This document shows, in pieces, positions 33,476-45,535 of a DNA stretch of 64,000 bases (positions are counted from its first letter, which is position 1; the number at the start of each line of letters is the position of its first letter). The notes under the pieces are model-generated. The model made no database searches. It saw only the letters and a list, made by a program, of their open reading frames with translations, and had not been told where the DNA came from. Source of the DNA: Gnomoniopsis sp. IMI 355080 (taxonomy: Eukaryota; Ascomycota; Sordariomycetes; Diaporthales; Gnomoniaceae); the NCBI GenBank assembly GCA_027946555.1, contig JAPEVC010000189.1, forward strand, positions 1 to 64,000, read 5' to 3'. The position numbers and the translations under genes were made by a program.

Positions 33476-35299
33476 ATGCCCGGCAGCAACAATCCTCCTT
33501 CTCCAACAAGCCCATCATGGGGAGAGAAAGACAGGGAGCAGGTGACAGAGCCTCACCTCCATCACCATGGTCACTACCACCGAAGACCGGACACGGATGT
33601 AGAAACTGGCATCCACATGTCGGACGCAGAAACCGACGATGATTATGACTCCGACTCTGACTGCCAGTGCGAAGACAAGGAGCACCACGATGGCCACCGA
33701 CCTTGCGCTCTCGAGACTCGGCCTAGTTGGGCACGGCGATCACGGAGTGGTCGAGGTAGCCAGGCCGGCGTCATTGCCAGTGGCCTTTCACTTCGCCAAA
33801 CAATATCACGACGCGAGACCATTATCTCGGTCATAAGAAGCCGGCCTGTGCCGCTGTTCAGCCACCCTCTTACCCATCAGAGGACCACTCCGGCAGAACT
33901 CGTTGATTTTGACGGCCCGGATGATCCCTACCGCCCTATCAACTGGCCAACGCACAAGAAAGTTAGCACGACGCTCCTCTACGGCCTTGTCACCATGACG
34001 GCAACCTGGGCCTCCTCGTCGTACAGCGCAGGGACCGCCCAGATCAGCGCAGAGTTTGGCGTCAGCTCCGAAGTGGCCATCCTCGGCACGACGCTCTTTC
34101 TACTAGGATTTGGCCTGGGACCTCTTCTCTGGGCGCCTCTTTCCGAGGTCTACGGTCGGCGGATTGCCGTGCTCACGCCCATGTTTGTCGCCATCTGTTT
34201 CTCCTTTGGTACCGCCACCGCCAAAGACTTCCAGACCGTCATGCTCACCCGCTTCTTTGGTGCCTTCTTCGCCTCAGCCCCCGTCACAAACACCGGCGGC
34301 GTACTTGGGGATCTCTTCTCGCCGGCACATCGCGGGATCGCCATGGCTGGATATGCTTTGGCTGTGGTGGGAGGTCCGACTGTCGGCCCCATCGTCTCGG
34401 CTGCTGTTGTGCAGGTGCCCTATCTGGGTTGGCGGTGGACGGAGTACCTTACGGGTATCCTACAGGCGGTTGTACTGCTCAATGCGGTCATTTTCATTGA
34501 TGAGACCTATCCACCACTGCTTCTGATTATCAAAGCGCGCAGACTCCGCCATGAAAGTGGGAACTGGGCCCTCCACGCCAAGTTCGAGGAGTGGGATCCC
34601 ACCATTGTCGGTCTTGCAAGGAAATTCTTGATCAAACCAGTCCAGCTTCTCTGCACACCGATCTGCTTTCTGATGGCCCTGTATGCCTCATTCTGCTACG
34701 GGATTCTATACATGCAGCTCGGTGCTGTACCTATCATCTTTGGACAAGTCCGCGGCTGGGGTATCCTCTCCAGTGAACTACCTTTTCTCGCCATCTGCCT
34801 CGGTGCCATCACCGGTTGCGTAATTAATATTGTCAATCAACTGAACTATAATAAAACATATCACGCCGCCGGCGACCGAGCCGTCCCCGAAAAGCGGTTA
34901 CCACCTATGATGCTGGGCTCAGTGCTTTTCGCCGGCGGCCAATTCATCACGGCGTGGACGGCTGAGCCGACACAAGGGCCTTGGATTGCGCCCGTCATTG
35001 GATTATACCTTATGGGCACAGGCTTCAATACAATCTTTCAAGCTGCGCTGAACTATCTCGTCGACACTTTCAAAAATCACGCTGCAAGCGCCGTAGCAGC
35101 GAATACATTCCTCCGCAGCATATTCGCAGCTGGCTTTCCGCTTGCCATCAGTCCTTTGTATGCGACCTTGGGCGTGGGCCCTGGTCAAAGCATTTTTGCC
35201 GGTTTCGCCACGCTGATGATTCCGGTGCCATTCATCTTTTATGTCTTCGGAAAGAGAATCAGGGCGAGCAGTAAATGGAGTAAAGGCAGTGTGTACTAG
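33476..35299 (+). CDS. MFS transporter, DHA1 drug/polyamine:H+ antiporter type
   Basis: Probable plasma-membrane efflux pump of 607 residues, intronless. The first about 160 residues are hydrophilic and odd: a His cluster (HLHHHGHYHRR) near residue 27, then an acidic Asp/Glu stretch with CQCEDKEHHDGH, then an Arg/Ser-rich part. FDGPDDPYRPINWPTHKK immediately before the first helix is the usual entry of the fungal TPO/FLU1-like DHA1 group. The loop 2-3 motif LSEVYGRRIAVLTP and the helix-5 motif ALAVVGGPTVGPI (antiporter motif C region) are present, as are LGWRWTEY and the late NTFLRSIFAAGFPL. Members export azoles, polyamines or secondary metabolites. Head-to-head with the ACS-type transporter. 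Confidence 0.9.
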   Translation: MPGSNNPPSPTSPSWGEKDREQVTEPHLHHHGHYHRRPDTDVETGIHMSDAETDDDYDSDSDCQCEDKEHHDGHRPCALETRPSWARRSRSGRGSQAGVIASGLSLRQTISRRETIISVIRSRPVPLFSHPLTHQRTTPAELVDFDGPDDPYRPINWPTHKKVSTTLLYGLVTMTATWASSSYSAGTAQISAEFGVSSEVAILGTTLFLLGFGLGPLLWAPLSEVYGRRIAVLTPMFVAICFSFGTATAKDFQTVMLTRFFGAFFASAPVTNTGGVLGDLFSPAHRGIAMAGYALAVVGGPTVGPIVSAAVVQVPYLGWRWTEYLTGILQAVVLLNAVIFIDETYPPLLLIIKARRLRHESGNWALHAKFEEWDPTIVGLARKFLIKPVQLLCTPICFLMALYASFCYGILYMQLGAVPIIFGQVRGWGILSSELPFLAICLGAITGCVINIVNQLNYNKTYHAAGDRAVPEKRLPPMMLGSVLFAGGQFITAWTAEPTQGPWIAPVIGLYLMGTGFNTIFQAALNYLVDTFKNHAASAVAANTFLRSIFAAGFPLAISPLYATLGVGPGQSIFAGFATLMIPVPFIFYVFGKRIRASSKWSKGSVY

Positions 35300-35489
35300 T
35301 CATATTTGAGCGAATCAACAGGACTGAGCGCGTCTCAACTCAGAAGTATGAGGCTTGAGGATGTGTAATCGAATGCATTTACAGGAGTACTGAGCGGTGA
35401 ACCTTGAGCATATATAGCGCATATGCTGGAATGCTTGTGTAAATACACTGTGCTGACTGATGGACCACTTAATAATAGACATACCTGCG

Positions 35490-35497
35490 ACCTAGGT
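35490..35497. repeat. ACCTAGGT palindrome
   Basis: One of the recurring palindromes, in the 287-base convergent spacer between the DHA1-type transporter and the DUF829 gene. No gene in that spacer. Confidence 0.5.
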
Positions 35498-35586
35498 AGA
35501 AGAATTCATTGAGAATGCGAGTCTTCGCAACCAAGTTCCAAGACGCAAAACAACCAAATACTTTTGACGCTGAAAGCACTTATAAA

Positions 35587-36630
35587 CTAAAGTCGACTCC
35601 TGATCTGTTGGATAGAGATATCGTCGGTCGAATTCCAGCGGCGAGATTGTCGAAACTGCTCACGACCAGTCGACTCATCATGCTCCGCGCAAGACGCTTC
35701 AGGCTGTAACCCACTCCGCTCCCAACATTCAGTGATCGCTCCCCAATATACTGCCTCATCCTCCAGGACTAGAGCGCAGTGCCCTGCTCGTTTGAACACG
35801 ACCGTGCCCGTCCTCAGTCCCCGCGCCAGGGCTTCGTCCCGATGAGCTTGCACATCTCTGGTATCCATCATAACATCTCCGTTCGAGGTAAGGTACAGTC
35901 GTGATGCCAACTTGTCGAAGACTGCCGGATCATTGAACTGGGCTCGCATCGTCCTTCCAAGCCTTTTGCGTATTCCCACGGCTTCTAATCCCGCAATGCC
36001 GGCCACGACGAGATACAAAAAGGCGCAGCCCAGCGGGCGGAGTGGGTGTGCGTGCGGTACCGATTGTGCGGCCGCTCGGTAGATCGCGCTGGTGTCAGGG
36101 TCGCCAGGGCAGCTGTCGAACACAATCTGTCGTAGTTCCAACGGGCTGCGCTCGCCAACAAGCGACAGAATTTTGTTTATGGACGTGACCAGCTGGGTAG
36201 CAATGTTCGCACCGCCATTGGAGAAGACGTGAAGAAGAATTTCGGTGGCCCCATTGGCTCCCGGCGACGACGACGATGAAGTTGGTGAGGACTTTGTATT
36301 GCACCTGGCATTTGCCTCGACGAGTTTTCTGATTTCTCCAGTTGCCGGGAGGAGCTTGCGAGAAAGTGTACTTTTACCGTAAAAGGCATATTCCATGGGA
36401 TCCGTTTGGATTAGCAGGATGTTGGTTTTGGACCAGAGTCTATTGTATCCAAGAGTATATCTCTGGATCCGTTTGGATGTTGCACCACCGAGCCATGTGC
36501 AAATGATGATCAGGGCGGGCTGGTCCTCCACATTGTCTCTGAGAGGCCCATCATGTCTGTTATTTTCTTCCAGGTTAGCTTTGTAGATGCTAATACCTTT
36601 TCCGATGATCTGAAATTCGTGAAGGGACAT
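35587..36630 (-). CDS. DUF829/TMEM53-like alpha/beta-hydrolase-fold protein
   Basis: 347 residues, intronless, ATG at 36630. Fold motifs: strand plus oxyanion-type loop LIIICTWLGGA (about 40-50), nucleophile elbow-like HVFSNGG with Ser137, an acidic position in TSNGDVMMDTRD and His in RAGHCALVLED near residue 290. This order matches the DUF829 (TMEM53) family, whose members sit at nuclear or ER membranes in animals and are uncharacterised in fungi. One hydrophobic stretch, LGCAFLYLVVAGIAGL, could be a membrane segment. A Ser-rich insertion (about 121-133) separates two fold elements. Function unknown. Convergent with the DHA1-type transporter. Confidence 0.8.
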   Translation of the reverse strand: MSLHEFQIIGKGISIYKANLEENNRHDGPLRDNVEDQPALIIICTWLGGATSKRIQRYTLGYNRLWSKTNILLIQTDPMEYAFYGKSTLSRKLLPATGEIRKLVEANARCNTKSSPTSSSSSPGANGATEILLHVFSNGGANIATQLVTSINKILSLVGERSPLELRQIVFDSCPGDPDTSAIYRAAAQSVPHAHPLRPLGCAFLYLVVAGIAGLEAVGIRKRLGRTMRAQFNDPAVFDKLASRLYLTSNGDVMMDTRDVQAHRDEALARGLRTGTVVFKRAGHCALVLEDEAVYWGAITECWERSGLQPEASCAEHDESTGREQFRQSRRWNSTDDISIQQIRSRL

Positions 36631-38208
36631 GATGTTTGAAATTCAAGGCAACTATACAAATAATCAACTACTTGTCAGTCAAGTTCAAGCACAAATCCGC
36701 CAATGTTCCGGTCCTCGACGATGTGGATGGTCTTTCTTTTCAATCTCCCAGAAGACATGACAGCATCCCCACGGCACGGCACATATGCGGCGCCACACGG
36801 GCAGGTCCGCTTCAAACCCACGGACAATTTTCTCATTGTCTTTGCCTTGGAAAGTGGGAGGGGCGATCTGAATATTCCATGCAAGGGCGGAGAAAAGGGA
36901 AGAAAGTCCTAGATTGGTGGCAAGCTAGGCTTCAGGCAGGATTTGCCTGCAGAGAGCCGTTCCTCTGCGCGCCAATGCTCACGAAAAACACACAAGTGAC
37001 AAGGTCTATTGGGCAAATTGGACAGACTGGTGAAGAACGGTGCTTGGCTAGTGACAAGATCTCGTCGGGTACTACTGCAGCTGACTGTCAATGGCGCGCC
37101 GTTTTGGGATAGCTTCGCTGCTCCCGAGTCCGCATGCGGAAACGTCTTCGCACAGAAGAGACAATCTGACTTCTGCCGGCGGGCTCGTAATAATAGAGCC
37201 AGAGCTGTGGTGAACTTTCAGCTTAACAAGGTCTCCAATCGAGATATGAAAACGTGGACATATGGCCAAGCCCAATTCCATCCCTACCTATTTATATTCT
37301 CAAGAAGTCCCATGTAAATGTACGAACAAGTAGACTAAACTCGAATCTCTGTTTCATAATCATACACAACGTACAATATTCGATGCTTAGGTTGGTGGTT
37401 CTTTATAACTAGAACAGCTCATACTATGGGTACCCATCTATTAGAAGGAGCAAGAGAGACGAGTGGCATGATGTTATTCGAGGCCTCGATCATAAATAGG
37501 ACCTGCCCGGCACAAGCTCTAGGACTGCCAATTCTCAGAAACTGCGAAGAATGTCGAACTGCGCCCCTTGGCACAGGTGGACGGTACTTTACTGCTACAC
37601 ACAGAATGAACCCACAATGGGCATCATGCGAAGAATTGGTTGTACATGAATTGAAGCATTCCGGCCACGCTTGACGACAGCGCTTCGCATTTGGCTAGTA
37701 GCTCTTTGCGTTGCGGGACAATAGTCATGCGAGGCCGATATTCTTGTCTTCTGGTTTTCAGCGTGAGCGTCCAAAAAGGGAGTGCCATGGCCAACATCGA
37801 AGACTGTATGCAAGTATGTTGAGAGAAGCAGTGTCGGCGAGTGCCGCATTCGTCAGCTGACCGAATACTCAGTGAGGCTTGCGACCCTGGTCCAAGACCA
37901 AAGGCAGTGTTGAGTATGACTCTCTGACCACCATGCCATAGTGAAAAATCCCAACCGGAATGGTCAAAGAGGCGAAGGTGTCTGCGGCTCCAGTAAAAAA
38001 GCTGCCACCCGAACGTGATGTCTCAACGGGTCTATCCCCGGGCTTTTCGTGGGTCCCATCACCCGAGACGGAAATAAATTAGAATATCAAACTCCTCTCA
38101 GTCATTTTGTCTATTTGCCATTAGGCGCCACGCCTGTCATCCTCCATCTGTATGCTTTTGCGACTTTCCGAAATTGCAATACATCCAAGCCAACGAGAAA
38201 GACAGCTC
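36631..38208. other. Intergenic, no gene seen
   Basis: Promoter of the DUF829 gene and 3' flank of eIF3d. Short open frames only (the longest 36636-37112, about 158 codons), without recognisable features. Confidence 0.55.
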
Positions 38209-40118
38209 TTAGTCGTCATCCTCACCCTCCTCAGCGAGAGGCTCCTCATCCTCCTCATCCAGGCTGCCTGCAGGCACCTCGTACAAGCGCAGAATGCTCT
38301 TGTTCGGGTCCTTAACGAGCACGTACTTTGCGTCTGGCAGGCCGTCGTTCTTGAGTACCATGTCGCAGATGGTGCGCACGATACCCCAACCATTGGACAG
38401 CGACAGGTTCATCTGGTTGGCAAAGTCGCGGGGCTTCCAGCCGATCACACCCAAGATGACGTGCTTGTCGTTGATCTTGGGGTTAACACGAGAAACGAAT
38501 CTGTGGAAGAGTATTAGCTTCTTGTACACACACATCTCTTTGAACGGCATCAAAAGAGGATAGAGGGGAACCTACCCGAGCTTCATCACATCGGCCTTGG
38601 CCAGGATACTTTGCACGGTCCACCTTGCCAGCTTGCACGAGTTGTTCTTCATCTCGGTCGCCACAACGGCACCACGCTGCGACACGAGCTTAGTGCGCCA
38701 GTCCAAGGCGCCACCGCTGCCCTGAGCCTTGTTGTCGAACTCGTTGAGCGCGTGGACGGTCAGGAACTGGTCGTCGCCATTAATAGCATTCTTCTGGGCA
38801 GCATCCAGCTCCGCGCGGACAACCAGGTATACAGGGTCCTCCTCGTTGGTGGACAGGTCGAACTTGCGGTACTTATAGACCTTGGATGCAGGCGGCTCCG
38901 TCTCCTCGGCGGCGTTGTAAAAGGGGTTGTCGTGCGGCATCTCGACCTTGTTGGACTGGCTCTCGATGACGACCTGGTTGGCGAAGTTGTGGTTGATATA
39001 GGTGGCCTCCTCGGCGAGGGCGGCGGGCTGGTTGATGCTGTCCTTGGAGCCCTCGGATGCCTCGAGGGGCGCGTCTGCGGCGTTCTCGTTGACGGTGACC
39101 ATGTCGAGAGCGGCATTGTCCCGTTTGTCGAGGAAGACCTTGTTGCCTTGCTTGACGATGACAATATCCCAGGGGTAGACGGAGCGCGGGGCGCACATGA
39201 GCATGGACAGCACGCTGTCGGTGGCGAAAATGGTGGCCTCTTCCTTGTCGGCCAGCTCCTGAATGACGGGGTCGGAAGAGGTGGTAACGTTGTAAGCGGC
39301 GCGGTCCACCACGTTGAGCTTCTTCTCGGCGGTCTTGACGGGCTGCTTGTCGTAGCTGCGGTCGTAAGGGTACAGGAAACCGTACGCGTCGACATCCTCG
39401 CCGTCGTCGGTCTCCAGATTGAGCTTTGACAGTCGGTTGAAGTCGATCTCCTCCAACATCTTCCAGTCCGGGCGGATAGCGATGGACGCGTCGCGGTTGC
39501 GCTGCGGCTTGTCGTAATCCTTCCAGCCAAAGCGGCGGCCACGGCCACCGCCCTGGTTGCCCCTACCACCACGAGTGTCATTGTAGCCGCCTCGTCGTCC
39601 GTCGCGGCCCTGTTGGCCGACACGTCCACCCCGAGTGTCCTGGCCCCGGGCACCGCGCTGGCCACGTCCGCCACGTGTGAAGACGGCACCGCGGCCGAAG
39701 CGGGTCTTTGCGCTGTCGCGGACGTTGGAGACAACGGAGAAAGAGGCCTCGTCCTGCTCGATTTGGGGGGCGGCGAAGATCTGAGCGCTCTGGGCACCAT
39801 AGGTCTGTTGGTCTGTTCAGGTGGGATGATCAGTCAGCATTCTGTGCAAGGGCAGTAACTCAGGCGGCAGGTGAAGGTGGTGGAGAAGCACGTCGAGGGG
39901 GGCGCACCTCTGTAATTCCTGTTGTACTGTTGACGTCCACCGCGGCCATCACGTCCATCCTTGCCCTCAGTAGTCCAGTCGGCCATGCGTCCTAGCTTGT
40001 CGCCCTTGGAGAAGGGGGCGTAGGGCACGCCATCGAGGGTGGTCTCGGTGGTGATGGCAGGGCCCCATCCGTCGCCATCGGGCAGCGCCGAGATGAGGTC
40101 GGCAATCGAAGTAGGCAT
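38209..40118 (-). CDS. Translation initiation factor eIF3 subunit D
   Basis: Cap-associated subunit of eIF3. Three exons: 39908-40118, 38576-39812 and 38209-38500; introns GTGCGC...ACAG and GTAGGT...ACAG; 579 residues, usual length. It starts MPTSIADLISALPDGDGWGP. Residues about 100-155 are the RNA-binding Arg/Gly-rich stretch with GRGQRGARGQDTRGGR. The cap-binding-fold core follows with KMLEEIDFNRLSKLNLE, FLYPYDRSYDK, CAPRSVYPWDIVIVK and SGGALDWRTKLVSQRGAV. The last exon gives NGWGIVRTICDMVLK and ends in an acidic EEEDE-type tail. The acceptor at 39813 (CTGAACAG) was chosen over the one nine bases on because only it keeps the frame. Housekeeping. Confidence 0.95.
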
Positions 40119-41270
40119 AATCGTGTGTGGTGTATCGTTCAGGTCCGAAGAGAAAAAAGCTGCCCTGTGTCTTGTTCTGGGATGAATATGTTCCGGGTGT
40201 GGGTTGAGGTGGGAATTGATGGGGCTGCTTGTTGGCGGCAGCGTTGCGATTGTTCTTTGACACAAAAATCGAACACAAATTCGATTCGGCGTGGGGTTGA
40301 TTTTATGTGGGGCACAAAGAAAGTCGGAGACGAAGGAGCTTGGGCCATCGATGACTGGGGTTAGGGTCAGGACCTTCAAAGGACGCACCACCCTTCTTCA
40401 TCAACCCCCCCCCCCGTCGAAAAAAAAGAATGAAAAGAAAAACGAGTACGAAAAACGAATCAGAGATACTGAGACACTGTACGTAATCTTTCGCTTACAT
40501 GGGTATCTACCTACCTTAGGTAGATGAAGTCACCTGTCCCAGTTCAAATACTTTTACGCCAGATCAAAATTGGTGCACTTACTTGCAAGTCCGCGCACAT
40601 CTAACGCGTGACCGAGGGTTTCATATGATGTTAGCATACCTATCTAACAGGATGAAGTCACCTTTCTACGTCGGATAGCAGGGCCACAAAACTACAGCCA
40701 AGTGTTCTACGCTGCTCAGACCTATCGTTTCATTTGTGAGCCCGGCCCGCTCACTCAATATTGATTATAAAAGCTTTCCGAGAACTGACTTCTCTTCTCC
40801 AAACCGACTCGTTGGCATCCTAGACACGTAGAAACTTTTGACGCCAAGTGGGTGACGCAACGAGCGGTGAGAAGCCCCGGACTGTATTTGATACTGTACA
40901 TCATCGCCACCGTTTATCAATACTAATAGTCATCAAATCGCGACTCCTCCAAACACGCAGCTTGGCGGGCCTTGCGGCGACGTCTTTTGAACAAATTCAT
41001 ATTCTCAGATGCAATTCTTTTGCAGCTCCGCTTTCAGCACGAGCTGCGGGTATTAGATAATGACCGTAGCCAGTAGAGAATGGGTGTCGTCTCGAAGTCT
41101 ATAAGCAAAAACAAACTTTCCAAATCGATCGATGGAAATGAAAATCATCAAGAGCTTCAGTGTGCCCTGGCCTTGCCTTTCCCCATTTCAACTTTTATGC
41201 TACCTTGCGCGCCCAATACTATGCCTCCCAGTTTCATTGCATCATCTGCAGCGTTTTCGTCTGCAACATT
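40119..41270. other. Intergenic, promoter of eIF3d
   Basis: Contains C11 (40405-40415) abutting an A-rich tract, a CTACCTTAGGTAG variant palindrome near 40510, and the 3' flank of the phosphate-transporter-like gene. No gene recognised. Confidence 0.55.
40405..40428. repeat. C11 run followed by A-rich tract
   Basis: Eleven C then GTCG and seven or more A, about 290 bases upstream of the eIF3d start. On the coding (-) strand it reads T-tract then G-tract, similar to the polypurine tract before cyp6. Confidence 0.6.
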
Positions 41271-43411
41271 CTATAGTGCAGCCTTCTCATTCGGGCTGTC
41301 GCTGCCATCCGCACTATCACCTCGCAGCTTCTCGTCATTGGACTGCAACACACCATTGCTAGGCCCACTTGCCGTGTTAGAACTTGTGCGCTGGAAAAAG
41401 GCGTGTGCCTCTTCTGTGAAGTCGTCGTCCATGATCACCGGCTCTCCCTTCATCTCTTTCTCGCGCTTCTCCGCCTCCTGCAACTCCCAATCCCTGCGAA
41501 GGTCGTCGACCTTCTGCTTCAGATCCGCCTCTGGGTCGTAGTGTTTGCCCACGCCCATCATGCGTTCCCACAGGGACAGATGCTTCGGGTGCACGGCGAT
41601 GCCGTGGTAGTCCGATTCGCGGCCCTGGAGGATGTACTGCCAGCGGCGCTCCTGCTCCTTCAGGTCCAAACCAGTGGTGTCGGGCAGCCAGACAAAGGTG
41701 AGGATCATACCTGCCAGACCGAACCATGGTACAACGTAGAAGCGCATCTGCGTGTCGATGTAGTTGTAGAGGACAGCGGCGAGCAGCGCACCTGCCTTGC
41801 CAATACAGGCGGAGAAACCGTGGGCGGAGGCACGCACCGGCGTGGGGAAGACCTCACCAGCCACAAGGAAGGTGACGGCATTGGGGCCGAATTGGTTGAA
41901 GAAGGATGACAGGTAGTACATGGCCTGGAATGAGTGGATACCGGCCTCAGAGCTGTAGTACTTGTACTTGAAGGCCGGGATGACGAAGCAAAGGAAGCAC
42001 ACGAAGAAGCCAACCTGCTGCATCATCTTGCGTCCGTACAGCTTGTTGTCGATCAGGAACGACGCCATGTAGTAACCTGCCAGGGCGATGATAACGTTGT
42101 ACAAGTTCCAGACCCACGTGGTCATGACAGACGACGAGTTGTCGGTCACCACCTCGATGAACGACGACTGGAAGAGCTTGTTGCCGTAGAAGAAGACGTC
42201 ATTGCAGAACCAAGCGCCCGCCGTTGCTAGGATGCGGCCGCCAAAGTACTTGAAGGTCAGTCGAAGCGAATTGACGTCGTAACCGGTAACGTTGGCCTTC
42301 TTCTTGGCGATTTGCAGCTGGCGCGATGCTTGCGGCATCTTGTAGGCACGATAGTAGGCGAGCCACAATGTGCCAACGGCGGGGATGGCAAAAGACAGGC
42401 GGAAGACGACCTGGGTGCTCCGGGTGCCGTAGGGCGGGTTGCCGTCGCCGTGCTGGAAGATGAGCAGCAAGAGGATGAGCAGGACCTGATTGGCCAGCTG
42501 GCCCCAGCCTTGCATCAGGAAGGCGGTGGTGACCTTGCGACCACGGTGCAAACGATCCTCACGAGTCGAGACCTTGCCGGCGCCCACGGCGCCTTCCATG
42601 GAGGAGGTGGCGGTCATGGGGTATTCACCACCGACACCAAAAGAGTAGATGAAGAGCGACCAGGCATAGCAGATAACCCAACCTTCCAGGCTGGTACCCC
42701 AGGAAGCGGTAAGCATAACCAGACCGAGCACCATGATCAGGGCGTCCTGAATCAGACCCCATCGTCGACCAATCCAGTCACCGATAAGCTGCAGGTAGGA
42801 ATGAATTGTTAGCATATTAGACTCTCAATTATAGTCAAAAGAGACATGGGGTCTTGGCTGAATGCAGGTTTACGTACACCAACAGCGACTTGGCCGCACA
42901 TGATACCAATAATCTCCAGATAGGTAACGGCCGCGATCCAGTTCATGTCGCACACGCCATCGACAGATTTGCTACCCCAACAATCACTCCAGCCATCGGT
43001 TTTGGCGAAGTAGCTGCTCAGGTTTCCGATGGAGAACAGGACGTAACCCTCAAGACCGAGACCAGCACCGGGCAGAATAGCATTGTGCCAGTACCAGCTG
43101 AGGGGGCTGAGGGGGTCCTTCTTCATCATGACGCCGATCTGGCCCAATTCCTTCTTGGCCTCTGCATTGTTGACCTTGTTGACAAAGGCAACCCGCTTGG
43201 CGAGAGGAAGATCGGCCCAGTAGACACCCTCGGGGGTGAAAGAGTCGTCTGGATGAGTGAGGTAGCTGAAGATGCGCTTCTCCTCCTCAGAGGTGAGGCC
43301 GCTGTGGGTAGGGTAACGGTATACCTCATCACCGGTCTCCGGACCGTGAGGCACGGGGATCTGACCGACGACAGAGTTGTGATGCCGTTCTGGCTCGAGG
43401 TATTCCGACAT
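41271..43411 (-). CDS. MFS transporter, phosphate:H+ symporter (Pho84/Git1-like)
   Basis: Plasma-membrane symporter of 683 residues. Two exons: 42878-43411 and 41271-42788, separated by an 89-nt phase-0 intron (GTACGT...TGCAG). The junction restores CGQVAVGLIGDWIGRRWGLIQD, the loop 2-3 motif of the PHS group. GVGGEYPMTATSSME is the classical phosphate-symporter signature, and FGPNAVTFLVAGEVFPTPVRASAHG follows in the second half, with the terminal LPDTTGLDLKEQERRW. The N-terminus is about 100 residues longer than in Pho84, and the C-terminal about 120 residues are hydrophilic and Glu/Asp/Ser rich. Phosphate or glycerophosphodiesters are the likely substrates. A CACGTG (44352-44357), the Pho4/NUC-1 type site, lies about 940 bases upstream. 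Confidence 0.87.
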
Positions 43412-44291
43412 GGTGGCAGGTTTCCCAGGGAAGCGTAGGATGGTAATGTGGTGGAGGAGGCTGTCGAGAAGAGTTGTGAAGGGCTTACTGAAAAGCCTCA
43501 CGAGGTAGGGGAGTGTAGGGCGAGGGAAACCGCACAGGACGTGGTTGATCTCTTGCTGCTCAAATCAAGAGAACAGAGGGCCTCAAAGCGAGGCCATGAA
43601 GGGGAGAGCGCGAGGTTTTAAACGGCGATCCGGGAGCGTGGAGTAAAGTTTGGCGGCGCTGTGGTACCCAGCGTACACGGCGGAGATGCAGGGTACGTCG
43701 AGAAGGAAGGAACCCTGCAAGTACAATGGTACTTGTAGGGGCAGGGGTTTCACCACAGTACGTACCGACTATTCTGGATCGAGGGCTGGAAGATCACAGT
43801 GTAAGGCAAGGACCCACCGGGACAACAGGCGCTCATAGACTAGGCCGCTAGGCTGCTTCGGACTGGGAGGAAAAATCAATCGAGAATTATGGAGACGCCG
43901 ACGCCCGAGGGAGCGGATTGCAGAAAAGAGTCTTGAATTACGTTGGGTCTGGGAGGCGAAACCAGGGTGGGGACCTCGTGGTCCCGTTCAAGTGTTTGTA
44001 TGGCTGGGAGAGAATGTGGGAATATTTTAGAAAAGTTGTGGGTGGACGTCGAGGCAGTGAGGCTGTAAGGATCAAGGCCTAGTGCGTTCATATGATGGGC
44101 ATCAGACAAGAAAGCAGCTACGCATGCACACAATCCCGATTTTTAACTGTCAGCCAGCAGCCTAGTCTGGTCTGCAGTCTAGCTTCTCTGCGAAACATTC
44201 GGTCGACTAGGCTAGCAGAAAAAGGATAAAAAGGGCAGCAAAAATGGATGCGTTAGTGCCCGTTCTAGTCAACCATTCCTGACGGTAAAGA

Positions 44292-44315
44292 TACCTGGGT
44301 ACCTAGGTAGGTACG
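44292..44315. repeat. ACCTAGGT palindrome cluster
   Basis: TACCTGGGTACCTAGGTAGGTACGTAC: nested copies of the recurring palindrome. Confidence 0.65.
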
Positions 44316-44351
44316 TACTCGGGGCTTGGAGAGCAATAGACTCATGACTTG

Positions 44352-44357
44352 CACGTG
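44352..44357. promoter_or_regulatory. CACGTG, Pho4/NUC-1-type site
   Basis: Single CACGTG E-box 940 bases upstream of the phosphate-symporter-like gene. It matches the phosphate-starvation activator consensus, but one hexamer at that distance is weak evidence. Confidence 0.2.
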
Positions 44358-45514
44358 AAGACCATATTTAGTAGCAGCAATGGTGTGGTACGATCGACGG
44401 AGCGTTCGCAATCAAGCGCGGCAGGGAACAAGATAAGTACTATATGAAGACTTAATACTGAATTGACAAGTAAAAGATCCGGCAGACACAGTAGCCAAGA
44501 CGTCAGAATGGAGCTTACTACCCTCCTGGAAACAAAGAACTGCAGTGTGTACTGCATCTGCATTACACGCAACGTTGTTACAGGGCGCATTGATAGTTTG
44601 ACACACAAGTCATCGGCGTTTCTTTCTGGATGATGGAGCCAGGGTGGCTTAAAACAGACGTGATGGCCGCCCAGCAATGATCATCGTGTGCCGCTATCAT
44701 GACAGATGCCCATGAATGACTGCAATTCCGACCATAGAAAAGAATCAGGCTATTCGTGTCAATGGGGCACGCTCCCCCACGACGAGCTCTGACTGGACCG
44801 ATGCGAAAAGTTTGTCTACATCATGACCGAGCGAGCTGAGCAACACCAACGATGAGAATGATAGTAGTGTGCACACCAACTCATCCTGTCAATGGCCGGA
44901 CTCGTCGTCGTCACCTTCGAATCTCGGCCACAGCCCAATGCAGGTGGCGCACATAAGCAAGGGTCCTAAGTCCCAACCCGTCGGTACTGTCCTGTGTACA
45001 TGGGAATCTGCACGACTAGACCTGACACTCTCATCAGACCGGGCAGAATATCGTCGAGCAACCATGCCAACCAGTCATATCGCTACCCGTTGCACAGGAG
45101 TCAAGAGATGTAGGAGTGGGTTCTCAGGCACATTTGGGGGTTGATCTCTCGGACAGGCTAAGTGATGTGATTTGTACGAGGTATTTCAAATTCGAACTCG
45201 ACGTCGAAATCGGAATTTTAGATGCCATACGGATCCGGCAGTACAAAGTTCGCAGTAGTAATCGATGCGCCTCACCGAGGACCCCTTGCTGTTTTCCCGC
45301 ATCCCCGGCCAACGCCCCTTCCCATCTTGGGCCTCGGTTTGCGCCTCTAGCAGGGATCTCTTGTGGGGCTCTGTCTATCGAAGTGGGGGTGGAAATCTGC
45401 AAGAGACACATAGTGAGCCGTCGGTTCCCCCATATCTAAGAAGCCAATGAAAGTACAAGACTGCGCACACGTGCAAGAACGACAGGACCGCAGCTACGGC
45501 GCGGTCCGTCTCTA

Positions 45515-45535
45515 CTTTCTTTCTTTCTTTCTTTT
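45515..45535. repeat. (TTTC)5 microsatellite
   Basis: Five tandem TTTC units in the gene-free region. Confidence 0.75.

Noticed and set aside
38611..39429. 272-codon open frame on + strand
   Set aside because: Antisense to eIF3d, with Val/Gly/Leu-rich composition typical of a shadow frame.
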